64,000 nucleotides of DNA from Thiohalophilus sp046483665 (GCF_046483665.1 NZ_JAWOCR010000039.1:1-64000), one strand, 5' to 3'; positions 8,713-17,437 are shown, counted from the first letter of the stretch. Notes: generated from the sequence alone by a model not told the origin. Program-made: numbers and translations.

Positions 8713-8814
8713 CTAGGGGCCAGCTGCTAGTGGCTAGTAATGTAAGCATCGGAGGCGAGTAATACTCGCCTCCGATTCCATAATTACTAGCACCTAGTCA
8801 CTAGCTCCTAGCAC
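8713..8814. repeat. CTAGNNN heptamers flanking a 25 base palindrome
   Basis: Four 7 bp units (CTAGGGG, CCAGCTG, CTAGTGG, CTAGTAA; 8713-8740) lie left of a palindrome at 8750-8774 with perfect 12 bp arms, CGGAGGCGAGTA and TACTCGCCTCCG, around one A. On the right lie CTAGCAC, CTAGTCA, CTAGCTC and CTAGCAC (8787-8814). The two blocks are also roughly inverted to each other. The element fills the spacer just after the gap stop. Confidence 0.85.
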
Positions 8815-8819
8815 CTGTT

Positions 8820-9821
8820 TTATTTAGCAACGTGTTCCACGAAGCGCATCATGTTGCAGGTATAGCCGTACTCGTTGTCGTACCAGGCGACCAGCTTGAC
8901 GAAGGTGCCATCCAGCGCGATACCGGCTTCGGCATCGAAAATGGAGGAGTAACCGATGCCACGGAAGTCGGTGGAAACGACTTTCTCGTCGGTGTAACCC
9001 AGGGTCTTGCTCATGTCACCGGATTCGGAAGCGGCTTTCATCGCCTTGCAGATTTCATCGTAATCGGCATCTTTGTCCAGTTCACAGGTCAGATCGACCA
9101 CGGAAACGTCGGAAGTCGGTACCCGAAAAGCCATCCCCGTCAGTTTGCCATTCAGCGACGGCAGCACCACACCCACGGCCTTGGCCGCGCCGGTGGAGGA
9201 CGGAATGATGTTTTCCAGGATACCGCGACCGCCGCGCCAGTCTTTGGCAGACGGACCGTCAACGGTCTTCTGGGTGGCGGTTGCCGCGTGCACGGTGGTC
9301 ATCAGGCCACGCTTGATGCCCCACTTGTCGTGCAGTACCTTGGCGATCGGAGCCAGGCAGTTGGTGGTGCAGCTTGCCGCGGAGACGATGTTCTGACCGG
9401 CGTACTCATCGTGGTTAACACCGTAAACGAACATCGGGGTGCCGTCCTTGGAGGGCGCGGACATGACAACCTTCCTGGCCCCGGCTTCGATGTGCTTCTG
9501 GGCGGTTTCCTCGGTCAGGAACAGACCGGTGGATTCGACCACGATATCGGCACCGACTTCACCCCATTTCAGGGCGGCCGGATCCTTTTCTGCAGTCAGG
9601 CGAATCTTCTTGCCATCGACAATCAGGTTGTTGCCGTCGACCTTGACGTCACCATCAAAGCGGCCATGCACGGAATCATAGCGCAGCATATAAGCCAGGT
9701 ATTCCGGATCCAGCAGATCGTTGATACCGACGATTTCGATGTTGTTAAAGTCTTTGGCGACGGCGCGAAAAACCATACGTCCGATACGGCCAAAACCGTT
9801 AATCCCGATTTTAATTGCCAT
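8820..9821 (-). CDS. gap: Glyceraldehyde-3-phosphate dehydrogenase, type I
   Basis: Interconverts glyceraldehyde 3-phosphate and 1,3-bisphosphoglycerate. The 333 residues show the Rossmann motif NGFGRIGRMVFRA and the active-site SAASCTTNCLAPIAKVL with the nucleophilic Cys. They end in WYDNEYGYTCNMMRFVEHVAK. Asp follows the second strand (VGINDLLD), as in NAD-preferring enzymes, though cofactor choice is not certain. It lies 42 bases after tkt, with GGGGAGAAAAC before the ATG. It serves both glycolysis and the Calvin cycle in such organisms. Confidence 0.96.
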   Translation of the reverse strand: MAIKIGINGFGRIGRMVFRAVAKDFNNIEIVGINDLLDPEYLAYMLRYDSVHGRFDGDVKVDGNNLIVDGKKIRLTAEKDPAALKWGEVGADIVVESTGLFLTEETAQKHIEAGARKVVMSAPSKDGTPMFVYGVNHDEYAGQNIVSAASCTTNCLAPIAKVLHDKWGIKRGLMTTVHAATATQKTVDGPSAKDWRGGRGILENIIPSSTGAAKAVGVVLPSLNGKLTGMAFRVPTSDVSVVDLTCELDKDADYDEICKAMKAASESGDMSKTLGYTDEKVVSTDFRGIGYSSIFDAEAGIALDGTFVKLVAWYDNEYGYTCNMMRFVEHVAK

Positions 9822-9863
9822 GTTGTTTTCTCCCCTTACTCTAAGGTTTATAAATCAAAATTG

Positions 9864-11852
9864 TTACAGGACGTCGTCAACGGCCTTGGCCACGTTGTCG
9901 ACAGTGAACTCGAAGTACTCGAACAGCTTGCCGGCCGGGGCCGATTCGCCGAAGCGGTCCAGGCCGATAACCTTGCCGTTGAGCCCGGCGTATTTATACC
10001 AGCCATCGGTGACACCGGCTTCAACCACGACGCGAGCAGTCACCGAAGCGGGAACCACCGCTTCGCGATAGGCTTCGTCCTGCGCTTCGAACACGTCGAC
10101 GGAGGGCATGGAGACCACGCGGATCTTCTTGCCGGAGAGTTTCTCGGCCGCGCCCATGGCCAGTGCGACTTCGGAGCCGGTGGCGATAATGATGGCGTCC
10201 GGGGTACCGTCGCAGTCCTTGAGGACATAACCGCCGCGGGCGATGTTTGCTACCTGCTCATCGGAACGTTCCTGGTGTGCCAGCCCCTGGCGGCTGAAGA
10301 TCAGCGAGGTCGGGCCATCGTTGCGCTCGACCGCGGCCTTCCAGGCAACGGCGGTTTCGACGCTGTCGCAGGGACGCCACAGGGACATGTTGGGCATCAG
10401 GCGCAGGGTCGCGATCTGTTCGACAGGCTGATGGGTCGGACCATCTTCACCCAGACCGATGGAGTCATGGGTATAGACAAAGATGCTCGGGACCTTCATC
10501 AGCGAGGCCATGCGCAGGGCGTTGCGGGCGTATTCGGAGAACATCAGGAAGGTGCCGCCGAACGGCTTGAAGCCGCCATGCAGGGCAATGCCATTGATAA
10601 TCGCGGACATACCGAATTCACGAACCCCGTAGGACAGATAGTTGCCGTCGGCCACGGTGTTGGTAATCACTTTCGCGTCCGGCCAGTTGGTCAGGTTGGA
10701 CGGGGTCAGGTCGGCCGAGCCGCCGAGGAATTCCGGCAGCGCTTTGGCGAAGGCGGTAATCGCGCCCTGGGAGGCCTTGCGAGTGGCCGGCGAGTCAGCT
10801 TTGTCGATGCATTCCTTGATGAAACCGTTGGCAACTTCATCCCAGTTGCCCGGCAGTTCGCCCTTCATACGGCGTTCGAACTCGGCGGCCAGTTCCGGGT
10901 GGTCTTTCTTGTAGGCGTCAAACTTCTTGTTCCATTCGGCTTCAGCCTGCTTGCCTTTCTCTTTGGCGTCCCAGCCGCTGTAGACTTCATCGGGAATTAC
11001 GAACGGCTCGTGCTGCCAGCCGATGTTCTCGCGAGTCGCCTTGACTTCGTCATCACCCAGCGGGGCGCCGTGGCAATCATGGCTGCCGCACAGGTTGGGG
11101 GCCCCGAAACCGATGGTGGTTTTGGTGCAGATCAGGGTCGGCTTGTCGTTGATTGACTTCGCTTCGTGAATAGCCTTGTTCACGGCCTCCGCGTTGTGAC
11201 CGTCGACATCGCGGATCACATGCCAGCCATAGGCCTCAAAACGCTTCGGTGTGTCGTCGGTAAACCAGTTGTCCACGTGGCCGTCGATGGAGATGCCATT
11301 GTCGTCCCAGAAGGCGATCAGTTTGCCCAGGCCCAAGGTACCGGCAAGAGCGCAGGATTCATGGGAGATGCCTTCCATCATGCAACCGTCACCCAAAAAT
11401 ACATAGGTGAAGTGGTCGACAATATGATGGCCGTCGCGGTTAAACTGACCGGCCAGCGTCCTTTCGGCCAGCGCCATACCCACGGCATTGGAAATGCCCT
11501 GACCCAGGGGACCGGTGGTGGTTTCCACACCGGCGGTATAGCCGTATTCGGGATGCCCCGGCGTCTTGGAGTGCAGCTGACGGAAGTTTTTCAGTTCTTC
11601 CATTGGCAGGTCATAACCCGTCAGATGCAGCAAGGAATAGATCAGCATGGAACCATGACCATTGGAGAGCACAAAACGATCCCGGTCGTACCAGTTCGGG
11701 TTAGCCGGATTGTGCTCCATGAAGTCATTCCACAGGACTTCGGCGATATCAGCCATGCCCATAGGCGCGCCCGGATGGCCGGAATTTGCCTTTTGCACCG
11801 CATCCATACTCAGGGCGCGGATTGCATTGGCGAGATCTTTGCGAGATGCCAT
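9864..11852 (-). CDS. tkt: Transketolase
   Basis: Thiamine diphosphate enzyme of 662 residues that moves two-carbon units between sugar phosphates in the Calvin and pentose phosphate pathways. The ThDP motif runs from GDGCMMEGISHE to WDDNGISIDG, and the second domain holds THDSIGLGEDGPTHQPVEQ. It is the first gene of the block tkt-gap-pgk-pyk-fba, an order known in autotrophic gammaproteobacteria as cbbT-cbbG-cbbK-pyk-cbbA. GAGGGGAACTTT precedes the ATG at 11852. An inverted repeat 68 bases upstream (11920-11942) could be an operator. Confidence 0.96.
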   Translation of the reverse strand: MASRKDLANAIRALSMDAVQKANSGHPGAPMGMADIAEVLWNDFMEHNPANPNWYDRDRFVLSNGHGSMLIYSLLHLTGYDLPMEELKNFRQLHSKTPGHPEYGYTAGVETTTGPLGQGISNAVGMALAERTLAGQFNRDGHHIVDHFTYVFLGDGCMMEGISHESCALAGTLGLGKLIAFWDDNGISIDGHVDNWFTDDTPKRFEAYGWHVIRDVDGHNAEAVNKAIHEAKSINDKPTLICTKTTIGFGAPNLCGSHDCHGAPLGDDEVKATRENIGWQHEPFVIPDEVYSGWDAKEKGKQAEAEWNKKFDAYKKDHPELAAEFERRMKGELPGNWDEVANGFIKECIDKADSPATRKASQGAITAFAKALPEFLGGSADLTPSNLTNWPDAKVITNTVADGNYLSYGVREFGMSAIINGIALHGGFKPFGGTFLMFSEYARNALRMASLMKVPSIFVYTHDSIGLGEDGPTHQPVEQIATLRLMPNMSLWRPCDSVETAVAWKAAVERNDGPTSLIFSRQGLAHQERSDEQVANIARGGYVLKDCDGTPDAIIIATGSEVALAMGAAEKLSGKKIRVVSMPSVDVFEAQDEAYREAVVPASVTARVVVEAGVTDGWYKYAGLNGKVIGLDRFGESAPAGKLFEYFEFTVDNVAKAVDDVL

Positions 11853-12220
11853 AAAGTTCCCCTCGGTTCATTAAATTGCAAAAAATCTGTTATCGGTACT
11901 GCCGTGGGCGGCATCTTTATCTGATGTTCTTGTTGCATCAGAAATAAGCGCCCATTTCGCACCCTCGGTCGGCGCGTCTGAATTCGGTTACTGGCTTCCG
12001 TCGGGATTACCGTAATGATGGAAGTCGTGCATTATTGTTTTTCAGACGCTGTGCCGCCTGATGAAAATGCTGCTCCGGCTTCCTCCCGGTTTAACGAGGC
12101 CGGGATTTTCCCATTTTTTACCAGTGGCGGGCAAGCTCCGGGAGCCGCCATCGCTCCCGGATAGCGCCTGGCTTATGGGCCGAACAGTGAAATTTATTAG
12201 CAAAACAACCGGGGTCTGGC
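11853..12220. other. Spacer upstream of tkt
   Basis: No coding potential was found. It holds the inverted repeat at 11920-11942, a hairpin CCCGG...CCGGG near 12085-12110 with a T-run on the plus strand, and an 8 bp stem CCGGGAGC / GCTCCCGG at about 12138-12160 that may end the 12221-12784 transcript. The tkt promoter must lie here, but no convincing hexamer pair was found. Confidence 0.5.
11920..11942. promoter_or_regulatory. Inverted repeat TCTGATG-N9-CATCAGA
   Basis: Perfect 7 bp arms with a 9 base centre lie 68-90 bases before tkt. It could be an operator for the sugar-phosphate block or a leader hairpin. It does not fit the loose CbbR rule (T-N11-A) better than chance, so no regulator is named. 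Confidence 0.4.
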
Positions 12221-12784
12221 TCAGCCGTCATCTTTCCACTTGATAGAACAGCCTATGCCGGGGATCTGCTCGACCGGTCCCCGGCCGGTTTGCGCCACCT
12301 GCTTCATCGCCTCGAACAGGTCCCGGCGTGCGTCCGCCGGTGCGCTTTCCTTGCGACTGGCATCGAATCGTCCCCGGTATTGCAGCCTGAGGTCGGTATT
12401 GTAGCCGAAAAAGTCCGGGGTGCAGACCGCGCCATAGGCTTTGGCAACTTCCTGGGTCTGGTCTATTAAATAAGGAAAGGGAAAGTCGAACTCGGCGGCT
12501 ATCTTCTGCATATTCTCGAACGAGTCCTCTTGGTACTCGGTCGGATCGTTGGCCATGATGGCCACGGTGTTGATGCCGTACTGGTCGCGCAACTCCCGGG
12601 TGTCGCGTACCAGCCGCTCGCGGATCGCCTTGACGTACGGACAGTGGTTACAGATAAACATTACCAGCAGGCCGTTTTCGCCCCGGCACGCCTCCAGCGT
12701 CCAGGTCTTGCCGTCGACCCCGGGGAGGGCAAAATCCACCGCCGGTGCGTCAAAATCACAGACCGGTGTCTCAAGACTGACCAT
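12221..12784 (-). CDS. Thioredoxin-fold protein of the AhpC/TSA type
   Basis: A 187 residue thiol protein with the thioredoxin fold. The redox region is ICNHCPYVKA near residue 45, a CxxC-like site, preceded by FALPGVDGKTWTLEACRG. Lack of a signal peptide places it in the cytoplasm. It belongs to the large group annotated as thioredoxin family or redoxin-domain proteins, with partners and substrates unknown. AAGGAGG precedes the start (bases 12785-12795). It is divergent from the PhnD-like gene and separate from tkt. Confidence 0.8.
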   Translation of the reverse strand: MVSLETPVCDFDAPAVDFALPGVDGKTWTLEACRGENGLLVMFICNHCPYVKAIRERLVRDTRELRDQYGINTVAIMANDPTEYQEDSFENMQKIAAEFDFPFPYLIDQTQEVAKAYGAVCTPDFFGYNTDLRLQYRGRFDASRKESAPADARRDLFEAMKQVAQTGRGPVEQIPGIGCSIKWKDDG

Positions 12785-12920
12785 AAACCCTCCTTTTTTT
12801 CATCTATACTTGAAGCAGACGTCAGGGAACTTACCTGTTCGGTTCCCCGAAAACAAACTCATTCGAGCGAACCCCTGCGCGTCCGGCTTGTTGTCATACG
12901 TTGCTGTTCAGGAGGTTTGT

Positions 12921-13727
12921 ATGCACCCTGTCACCTGTTGTCGACAGATCGCTGTTGTCACCACCCTGTTACTGTTACTGAACGTTCCGCCAGCCCACTC
13001 CGAGACCTATACGCTGGGCATCCAGCCCATCATGTCCCGGGCCGAAACCAAAACCTTCTACCGGCCACTGAGCGAATACTTAAGTGACCGCACGGGCCAT
13101 CAGTTCCGGATCGTCGCTCACCACAATTTTGTGGCCTACTGGGAGGCCATGCGCCGCAAGCCGACCGACCTGGTGCTGGATCCGCCCCATTTTACCGGCT
13201 ACCGGGTTCGCAAAGCCAACTATCAGGTACTCGCCAAAATCCGCGATACCCTCAGTTTCAGTCTGATTACCAATGAGGATCTGCTGTTGTTCGAACCGGA
13301 CGAGCTAATCGGCAAGCGGGTGGTCACACCGGCCTCGCCCAGCCTGAGCGGCGTCGAGCTGGCCAGAATATTTCCCAACCAGATGCGTCAGCCGAACACG
13401 ATCAGTGAGCCGAACTTTGAACAAGCGCTGCAACGACTCAGGGCGGGTCACGCCGAGGCCGCCCTGGTTCCGACACCGATGATCAGTGGCGATACCACGG
13501 TCAACACCGTCACCACGACCGAACCGGTCCCGCATCTGGCGGTCTCCGCTTCACCCGAGCTGCCGGACGAGCTCCGTCGCCAGATCCAGCGCGCCCTGCT
13601 CGAAGCACACCAGAACGAGACCGGTCAGGCCATGCTGGAGAAAGTGAATATCAGCGGCTTCGAAGCGGCCGACAACGACCTCTACCGACCCTACGCCGCC
13701 CTGCTCCAGGGGGTCTGGGGTTACTAG
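12921..13727 (+). CDS. PhnD-like periplasmic substrate-binding protein
   Basis: Periplasmic binding protein of 268 residues of the phosphate/phosphite/phosphonate (PhnD, SBP type 12) family. The start at 12921 is set by AGGAGG five bases upstream and gives a signal peptide ending near PPAHS at about residue 26; longer in-frame starts run through the opposite gene. Family motifs include LGIQPIMSRAETKTFYRPLSEYL, LVLDPPHF (where PhnD binds ligand) and a C-terminal helix region. No permease or ATPase gene is next to it, so it may be an orphan sensor-type SBP rather than part of a transporter. Ligand unknown. Confidence 0.8.
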   Translation: MHPVTCCRQIAVVTTLLLLLNVPPAHSETYTLGIQPIMSRAETKTFYRPLSEYLSDRTGHQFRIVAHHNFVAYWEAMRRKPTDLVLDPPHFTGYRVRKANYQVLAKIRDTLSFSLITNEDLLLFEPDELIGKRVVTPASPSLSGVELARIFPNQMRQPNTISEPNFEQALQRLRAGHAEAALVPTPMISGDTTVNTVTTTEPVPHLAVSASPELPDELRRQIQRALLEAHQNETGQAMLEKVNISGFEAADNDLYRPYAALLQGVWGY

Positions 13728-13780
13728 TCGCCAGCACTGGCGACCCGTCGCTGGCATTGACCAATATTCAGGCTAACCCT

Positions 13781-13862
13781 GTAGGTCACGCTGGCGTTAG
13801 CCTGCGTGACACCCCTGCCAATACGGAGAATGTCAGGTAGCGCTGCGCGCAACCTGGCCTAC
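13781..13862 (+). repeat. Dispersed element of about 82 bp, copy A
   Basis: Starts GTAGGTCACGCTGGCG and ends GCGCGCAACCTGGCCTAC, so the tips are imperfectly inverted (GTAGG...CCTAC). Two more copies lie inverted at 29021-29100 and 29149-29233. The first 33 bases are nearly identical to copy B, with two mismatches. The last 30 are close to copy C. Confidence 0.85.
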
Positions 13863-13874
13863 TAGCCGGGGTTA

Positions 13875-13909
13875 CTAGTCACTAGCAGCTAGCGACTAGT
13901 TACTGGCAC
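13875..13909. repeat. Five CTAGNNN-type heptamers
   Basis: CTAGTCA, CTAGCAG, CTAGCGA, CTAGTTA and CTGGCAC follow one another without gaps directly against the SDMT stop codon. This is the same family as the gap-pgk spacer. The word GGGGTTACTAGTC also occurs 150 bases earlier at the end of the PhnD-like gene. Confidence 0.85.
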
Positions 13910-14752
13910 TTACGCCGGCTTGCGGAAATGGAGAATTCCCCAGCGTAGATAGCCCTTGCTGCCGGCATCGACCCAGTGTCCCAGGCCGGTGATCATGCGA
14001 TCAATATAGGCATCGGAGACCTTGTCGGTAATGCTGTCGCGATTTTCTTCCAGCTCACGACGGACCCGACCGTAGTGCTTGACCAGGTTTTCGGTCATCT
14101 CTTCCACTTCGATCTCTTCCAGCCCGTTCTGTTTGGCCGCCTCACGGTAGAACTCGATGGAACCCAGTGACGGCAGGTGAATCCGGTCGTAGACCGGCTG
14201 CAACACGCCCTCGGGACAGTCATCAACCTGCATGGGGTCGGTCATAATCAGCTCGCCGCCGGGCTTGAGTACCCGCGCGGCTTCGGCGATCACTTTGGCC
14301 CGCTCGCTGCTGTGCAGGATGGAATCCTGTGACCAGACCACGTCAAAACTGGCATCGTCAGCAGCGACGGATTCGAAGCTGCCGTCCCAGACTTCGATCA
14401 GATGATCCAGACCCTGCTCCTTGTTCATCTGGCGATCGCGCTCATTCTCCCGTTCGCTCAGATTCAGGGCGACAACCTTGCAGCCATAGTTCCTGGCCAG
14501 GTAACGGGCGACACCGCCATAACCGGCGCCCATGTCGAGCACGGTTTTATCGGCATCCAGCTTGACTTGAAGCCTGGACGCGATGTACTCGACCGTGCGC
14601 AGGCTGGCATCGCGGATCGGCTCGTCACCAGACTCATAGAGCCCGATATGAATGTCTTCGCCACCCCAGACGTGGAAATAGAAATTATCGGCATCCTCGC
14701 TGTTATAGTAATCGCGGGCCGTTTCTACGACATCGGAATAGCTCTTACTCAT
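13910..14752 (-). CDS. Sarcosine/dimethylglycine N-methyltransferase (SDMT)
   Basis: SAM-dependent methyltransferase of 280 residues that completes betaine synthesis: sarcosine to dimethylglycine to glycine betaine. The SAM site reads VLDMGAGYGGVARYLA near residue 70, followed by WSQDSILHS and VLKPGGELIMTDPM. It matches my memory of the halophile SDMT family (Ectothiorhodospira, Aphanothece). It overlaps the upstream GSMT gene by eight bases, so the two products are translationally coupled. This gives the cell its own compatible solute without choline. Each betaine consumes three SAM, which explains the neighbouring metK-ahcY-metF genes. Confidence 0.92.
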   Translation of the reverse strand: MSKSYSDVVETARDYYNSEDADNFYFHVWGGEDIHIGLYESGDEPIRDASLRTVEYIASRLQVKLDADKTVLDMGAGYGGVARYLARNYGCKVVALNLSERENERDRQMNKEQGLDHLIEVWDGSFESVAADDASFDVVWSQDSILHSSERAKVIAEAARVLKPGGELIMTDPMQVDDCPEGVLQPVYDRIHLPSLGSIEFYREAAKQNGLEEIEVEEMTENLVKHYGRVRRELEENRDSITDKVSDAYIDRMITGLGHWVDAGSKGYLRWGILHFRKPA

Positions 14753-15563
14753 TATTCTCCCCTTCGATGTAGCGTTTTTCGGCTACGTGAATGAAGAAAT
14801 CCGGCTCGGCTTCACGGTAGGTTTCCTTGAAGTCGCCGTAGGTCGTCACTTTCTGGAAGCCGACTTCACGCATCAGTTTGCGCACATATTCCTTGCGTAG
14901 CGGGAACATATTGAGGTGGAACGTGGACTTGTCCGGGAATTCGTAGCGGAAGCGGGCCAGAGACTCGTCAATATGCTCGGGACTCGCCTTTACATTATCA
15001 CCACAATAATAGTAGTTATGCGTTGGCTGCACCTGATGATCCAGCAGTGCGTCATAGTTGCGCTGATCCAGAATCAGGATACCGTCGTGACGCAGCGTGG
15101 CGTAAAATTCGGCCAGAGTCTTGCGACGATCTTTATCGCTATGCAAATGGGTAAAGGAGTTACCCAGACAGATAACGGCGTCGTACAGGTCATGGACTGA
15201 CTTGTTCAAAAAGCGCCAGTCGGCATGGACGGTACGCAGAATATGTCCGCGTTTGCGGCCATTCTCAAAAGCCTTGGCCAGCATCTCGGGGCTCCCGTCA
15301 GCACTGGTAACTTCAAAGCCACTTTCCAGCAGGCGTACCGAGTGAAAGCCGGTTCCCGCCGCCACATCCAGTACCTTCCTGGCGCCGTGCTCCTTCAACA
15401 GTTTAATGAAAAAATCACCTTCACTGCTGGCGCGGCCGTCCCAGTCAATCAGTTCATCCCACTTGTCTACGAAGCCGGAGACATATTCGTCTTTGTAATG
15501 ATCCGTATGGCGAACGTCCAGCGGATTTTCACCAAAATCTTGCGTTTTCTTTTCTTGGGTCAC
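14745..15563 (-). CDS. Glycine/sarcosine N-methyltransferase (GSMT)
   Basis: Methylates glycine to sarcosine and dimethylglycine, the first steps of salt-stress betaine synthesis. I choose the GTG at 15563 (272 residues), because AAGGA lies seven bases before it; an in-frame ATG at 15611 would add 16 residues but lacks such a site. The SAM motif VLDVAAGTGFHSVRLLESGF is near residue 60, and VICLGNSFTHLHSDKDRR and ILDQRNYD are typical of GSMT. It is the first gene of the pair, transcribed away from metK. Expression is probably raised by salt, but no known osmotic regulator site was recognised; a 19 base palindrome lies at 15747-15765. Confidence 0.92.
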   Translation of the reverse strand: MTQEKKTQDFGENPLDVRHTDHYKDEYVSGFVDKWDELIDWDGRASSEGDFFIKLLKEHGARKVLDVAAGTGFHSVRLLESGFEVTSADGSPEMLAKAFENGRKRGHILRTVHADWRFLNKSVHDLYDAVICLGNSFTHLHSDKDRRKTLAEFYATLRHDGILILDQRNYDALLDHQVQPTHNYYYCGDNVKASPEHIDESLARFRYEFPDKSTFHLNMFPLRKEYVRKLMREVGFQKVTTYGDFKETYREAEPDFFIHVAEKRYIEGENNE

Positions 15564-15746
15564 GTCGTTTTCCTTATCTTGCTCTAGATGTAGAGAAAAC
15601 GGGCCCCTCATGAGCCAGACAGTTATAGTCGTATCCTGTGTACAACCTGGTTGCCACGATAATGCGAGGGCAGTTTAATTCCAGTTGTTTCAGAACTTGC
15701 GCTCTGTTGCTAATAGATACGAGTCTGGCTCGTCAGATTGAGCGTA

Positions 15747-15765
15747 TTTACGATATTATCGTAAA
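15747..15765. promoter_or_regulatory. 19 base palindrome, candidate operator
   Basis: TTTACGATATTATCGTAAA has perfect 9 bp arms around one T. It lies 184 bases before the GSMT start and about 500 before metK. Size and symmetry fit a dimeric repressor or activator site. No regulator is recognised. Confidence 0.5.
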
Positions 15766-16192
15766 CCACGTTTGATAGTCACCGACAGAAACTTGCTTGA
15801 AGTATTCACTGACGGGATGAGGACCCGTGTTTGTGTAATCCCTATATCTTACCGTGCTGAACAAAAAACGCCAGTGTTTTCCCTGATTTATTCCCGGGTG
15901 ACTTTCATAACTCAGTAAAAATAGCCTGATTTTCCGGGAAATTAGCCTATTTTCGACGATTGATAAATTTTTTGCGGAGCGATAATTATAAACAACTACT
16001 TATAGATACATTAGGTAACATTAATACTATTGTTATATGTAGGGGAAGTGCCCTTTAATCTGAAGCCATTTTCTGGCATTATATTAATGATTACTAATCA
16101 GGGTTGAATAAATACTCCAGACTAACCCGCCCTAGCTTTCGATATTCACGAAAGCGTCTGCGAATTTTGAGTTGTAACTTTAGCGATACCAT

Positions 16193-16204
16193 GCCGTATA
16201 CGGC
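16193..16204 (+). promoter_or_regulatory. Palindrome GCCGTATACGGC in metK leader
   Basis: A perfect 12 base palindrome 57 bases before the metK ATG. Its core CCGTATA / TATACGG is shared with the 14 base palindrome before ahcY at 17617-17630. Confidence 0.4.
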
Positions 16205-16261
16205 GACTCTGCGCCACATGTATCGGCGAATAAAACTTATAGAAAGAAAGAGAGGACTTTA

Positions 16262-17422
16262 ATGGCTGAGAAATATATCTTTACCTCTGAATCAGTTTCC
16301 GAGGGTCATCCGGACAAGGTTGCTGACCAGATTTCCGACTCCATTCTCGATGCACTGCTGGAGCAGGATCCCAAATCCCGTGTTGCCTGTGAAACCATGA
16401 TCAATACCGGCATGGTTATCCTGTCAGGTGAAATCACCACCACGGCCCAGATTGATATGCCGACCGTCGTGCGCGAACGCGTCAAGGAAATCGGCTACAA
16501 CAGCTCTGACATGGGTTTTGACTGGGAAACCTGCGCCGTGCTGGTTGCCCTGGACAAGCAGTCTCCCGATATCGCCATGGGCGTGGATGAAGGCGACGAC
16601 AAGGAACAGGGCGCCGGTGACCAGGGCCTGATGTTCGGTTATGCCGCCGATGAAACCGACGTGCTGATGCCCGCGCCGATCACCTACGCGCATCGCCTGG
16701 TACGCCGTCAGGCTGAAGTTCGCAAGAATGGCACCCTGCCGTGGTTGCGCCCGGATGCCAAGAGCCAGGTCAGCTTCCGCTATGACAAGGGCGAACCGGT
16801 GGGTGTTGACGCCGTTGTACTGTCGACCCAGCATAACCCGGAAATCGATCTCAAGACCCTGCAGGATGCCGTGATGGATGAAATCATCAAACCGGTACTG
16901 CCTGAAAGCTGGATCACCAAGGACACCAAATTCCACATCAATCCGACCGGCCGTTTTGTTATCGGTGGCCCGGTAGGTGACTGTGGTCTTACCGGCCGCA
17001 AGATCATCGTGGACACCTACGGTGGTATGGGTCGTCACGGTGGTGGCGCCTTCTCCGGCAAGGATCCGTCCAAGGTGGACCGTTCCGCCGCCTATGCCTG
17101 TCGTTATGTGGCCAAGAACATTGTTGCCGCAGGCCTGTCCAAGCGCTGTGAAATCCAGGTTTCCTACGCCATCGGCGTGGCCGAGCCGACCTCTATTTCG
17201 GTTGACACCTTCGGTACCGGCAAGGTTTCCGAGGAGCGCATCGAGGAACTGGTTCGCGAACATTTCGATCTGCGTGCCGGTGGCCTGGTGAAAATGCTCA
17301 ACCTGCTGCGCCCGATGTACGCCCCCACTGCAGCCCATGGTCACTTCGGTCGCGAAGACCTGGATCTGCCCTGGGAGAAAACCGACAAGGCTGAAGAACT
17401 GAAAAAAGCAGCCGGCATTTAA
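16262..17422 (+). CDS. metK: S-adenosylmethionine synthetase
   Basis: Makes SAM from methionine and ATP. The 386 residues carry GHPDKVADQISDSILDALL near the N-terminus, GAGDQGLMFGYA, and the P-loop-like GGGAFSGKDPSKVDRSAAYA. GAGAGGAC lies just before the ATG. A terminator follows, then the SAH riboswitch and ahcY, so metK and ahcY may be separate transcripts with some read-through. Its placement opposite the betaine methyltransferases suggests a local SAM supply module. Confidence 0.97.
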   Translation: MAEKYIFTSESVSEGHPDKVADQISDSILDALLEQDPKSRVACETMINTGMVILSGEITTTAQIDMPTVVRERVKEIGYNSSDMGFDWETCAVLVALDKQSPDIAMGVDEGDDKEQGAGDQGLMFGYAADETDVLMPAPITYAHRLVRRQAEVRKNGTLPWLRPDAKSQVSFRYDKGEPVGVDAVVLSTQHNPEIDLKTLQDAVMDEIIKPVLPESWITKDTKFHINPTGRFVIGGPVGDCGLTGRKIIVDTYGGMGRHGGGAFSGKDPSKVDRSAAYACRYVAKNIVAAGLSKRCEIQVSYAIGVAEPTSISVDTFGTGKVSEERIEELVREHFDLRAGGLVKMLNLLRPMYAPTAAHGHFGREDLDLPWEKTDKAEELKKAAGI

Positions 17423-17437
17423 TAAAATGTGATTTGC

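Larger units (their letters stand above)
15564..16261. other. Long AT-rich divergent spacer between GSMT and metK
   Basis: About 700 bases without a plausible gene. It holds the palindrome at 15747-15765, inverted copies of GAGCCAGAC (15612-15620) and GTCTGGCTC (15723-15731), a 7 bp hairpin GCTTTCG-N7-CGAAAGC (16135-16155) and the palindrome GCCGTATACGGC (16193-16204). Promoters for both directions must lie here. No second SAH motif or known SAM riboswitch was recognised. Confidence 0.6.

Noticed and set aside
8832..11156. 774-codon open frame on the plus strand opposite gap and tkt
   Set aside because: It runs exactly antisense to two well-supported enzymes, with composition (many H, G, V, D) typical of a shadow frame, no ribosome site and no family features.
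15564..15611. ATG at 15611 as start of GSMT
   Set aside because: The in-frame GTG at 15563 has AAGGA seven bases upstream, while the ATG has no ribosome site; the extra 16 residues do not look like the family N-terminus.
15564..16261. SAM-sensing riboswitch before metK
   Set aside because: Hairpins exist but none of the conserved cores of the SAM or SAH classes I know could be matched.
16424..17344. 306-codon minus frame opposite metK
   Set aside because: Shadow of a highly expressed codon-biased gene; similar shadows oppose ahcY, metF and rimK.
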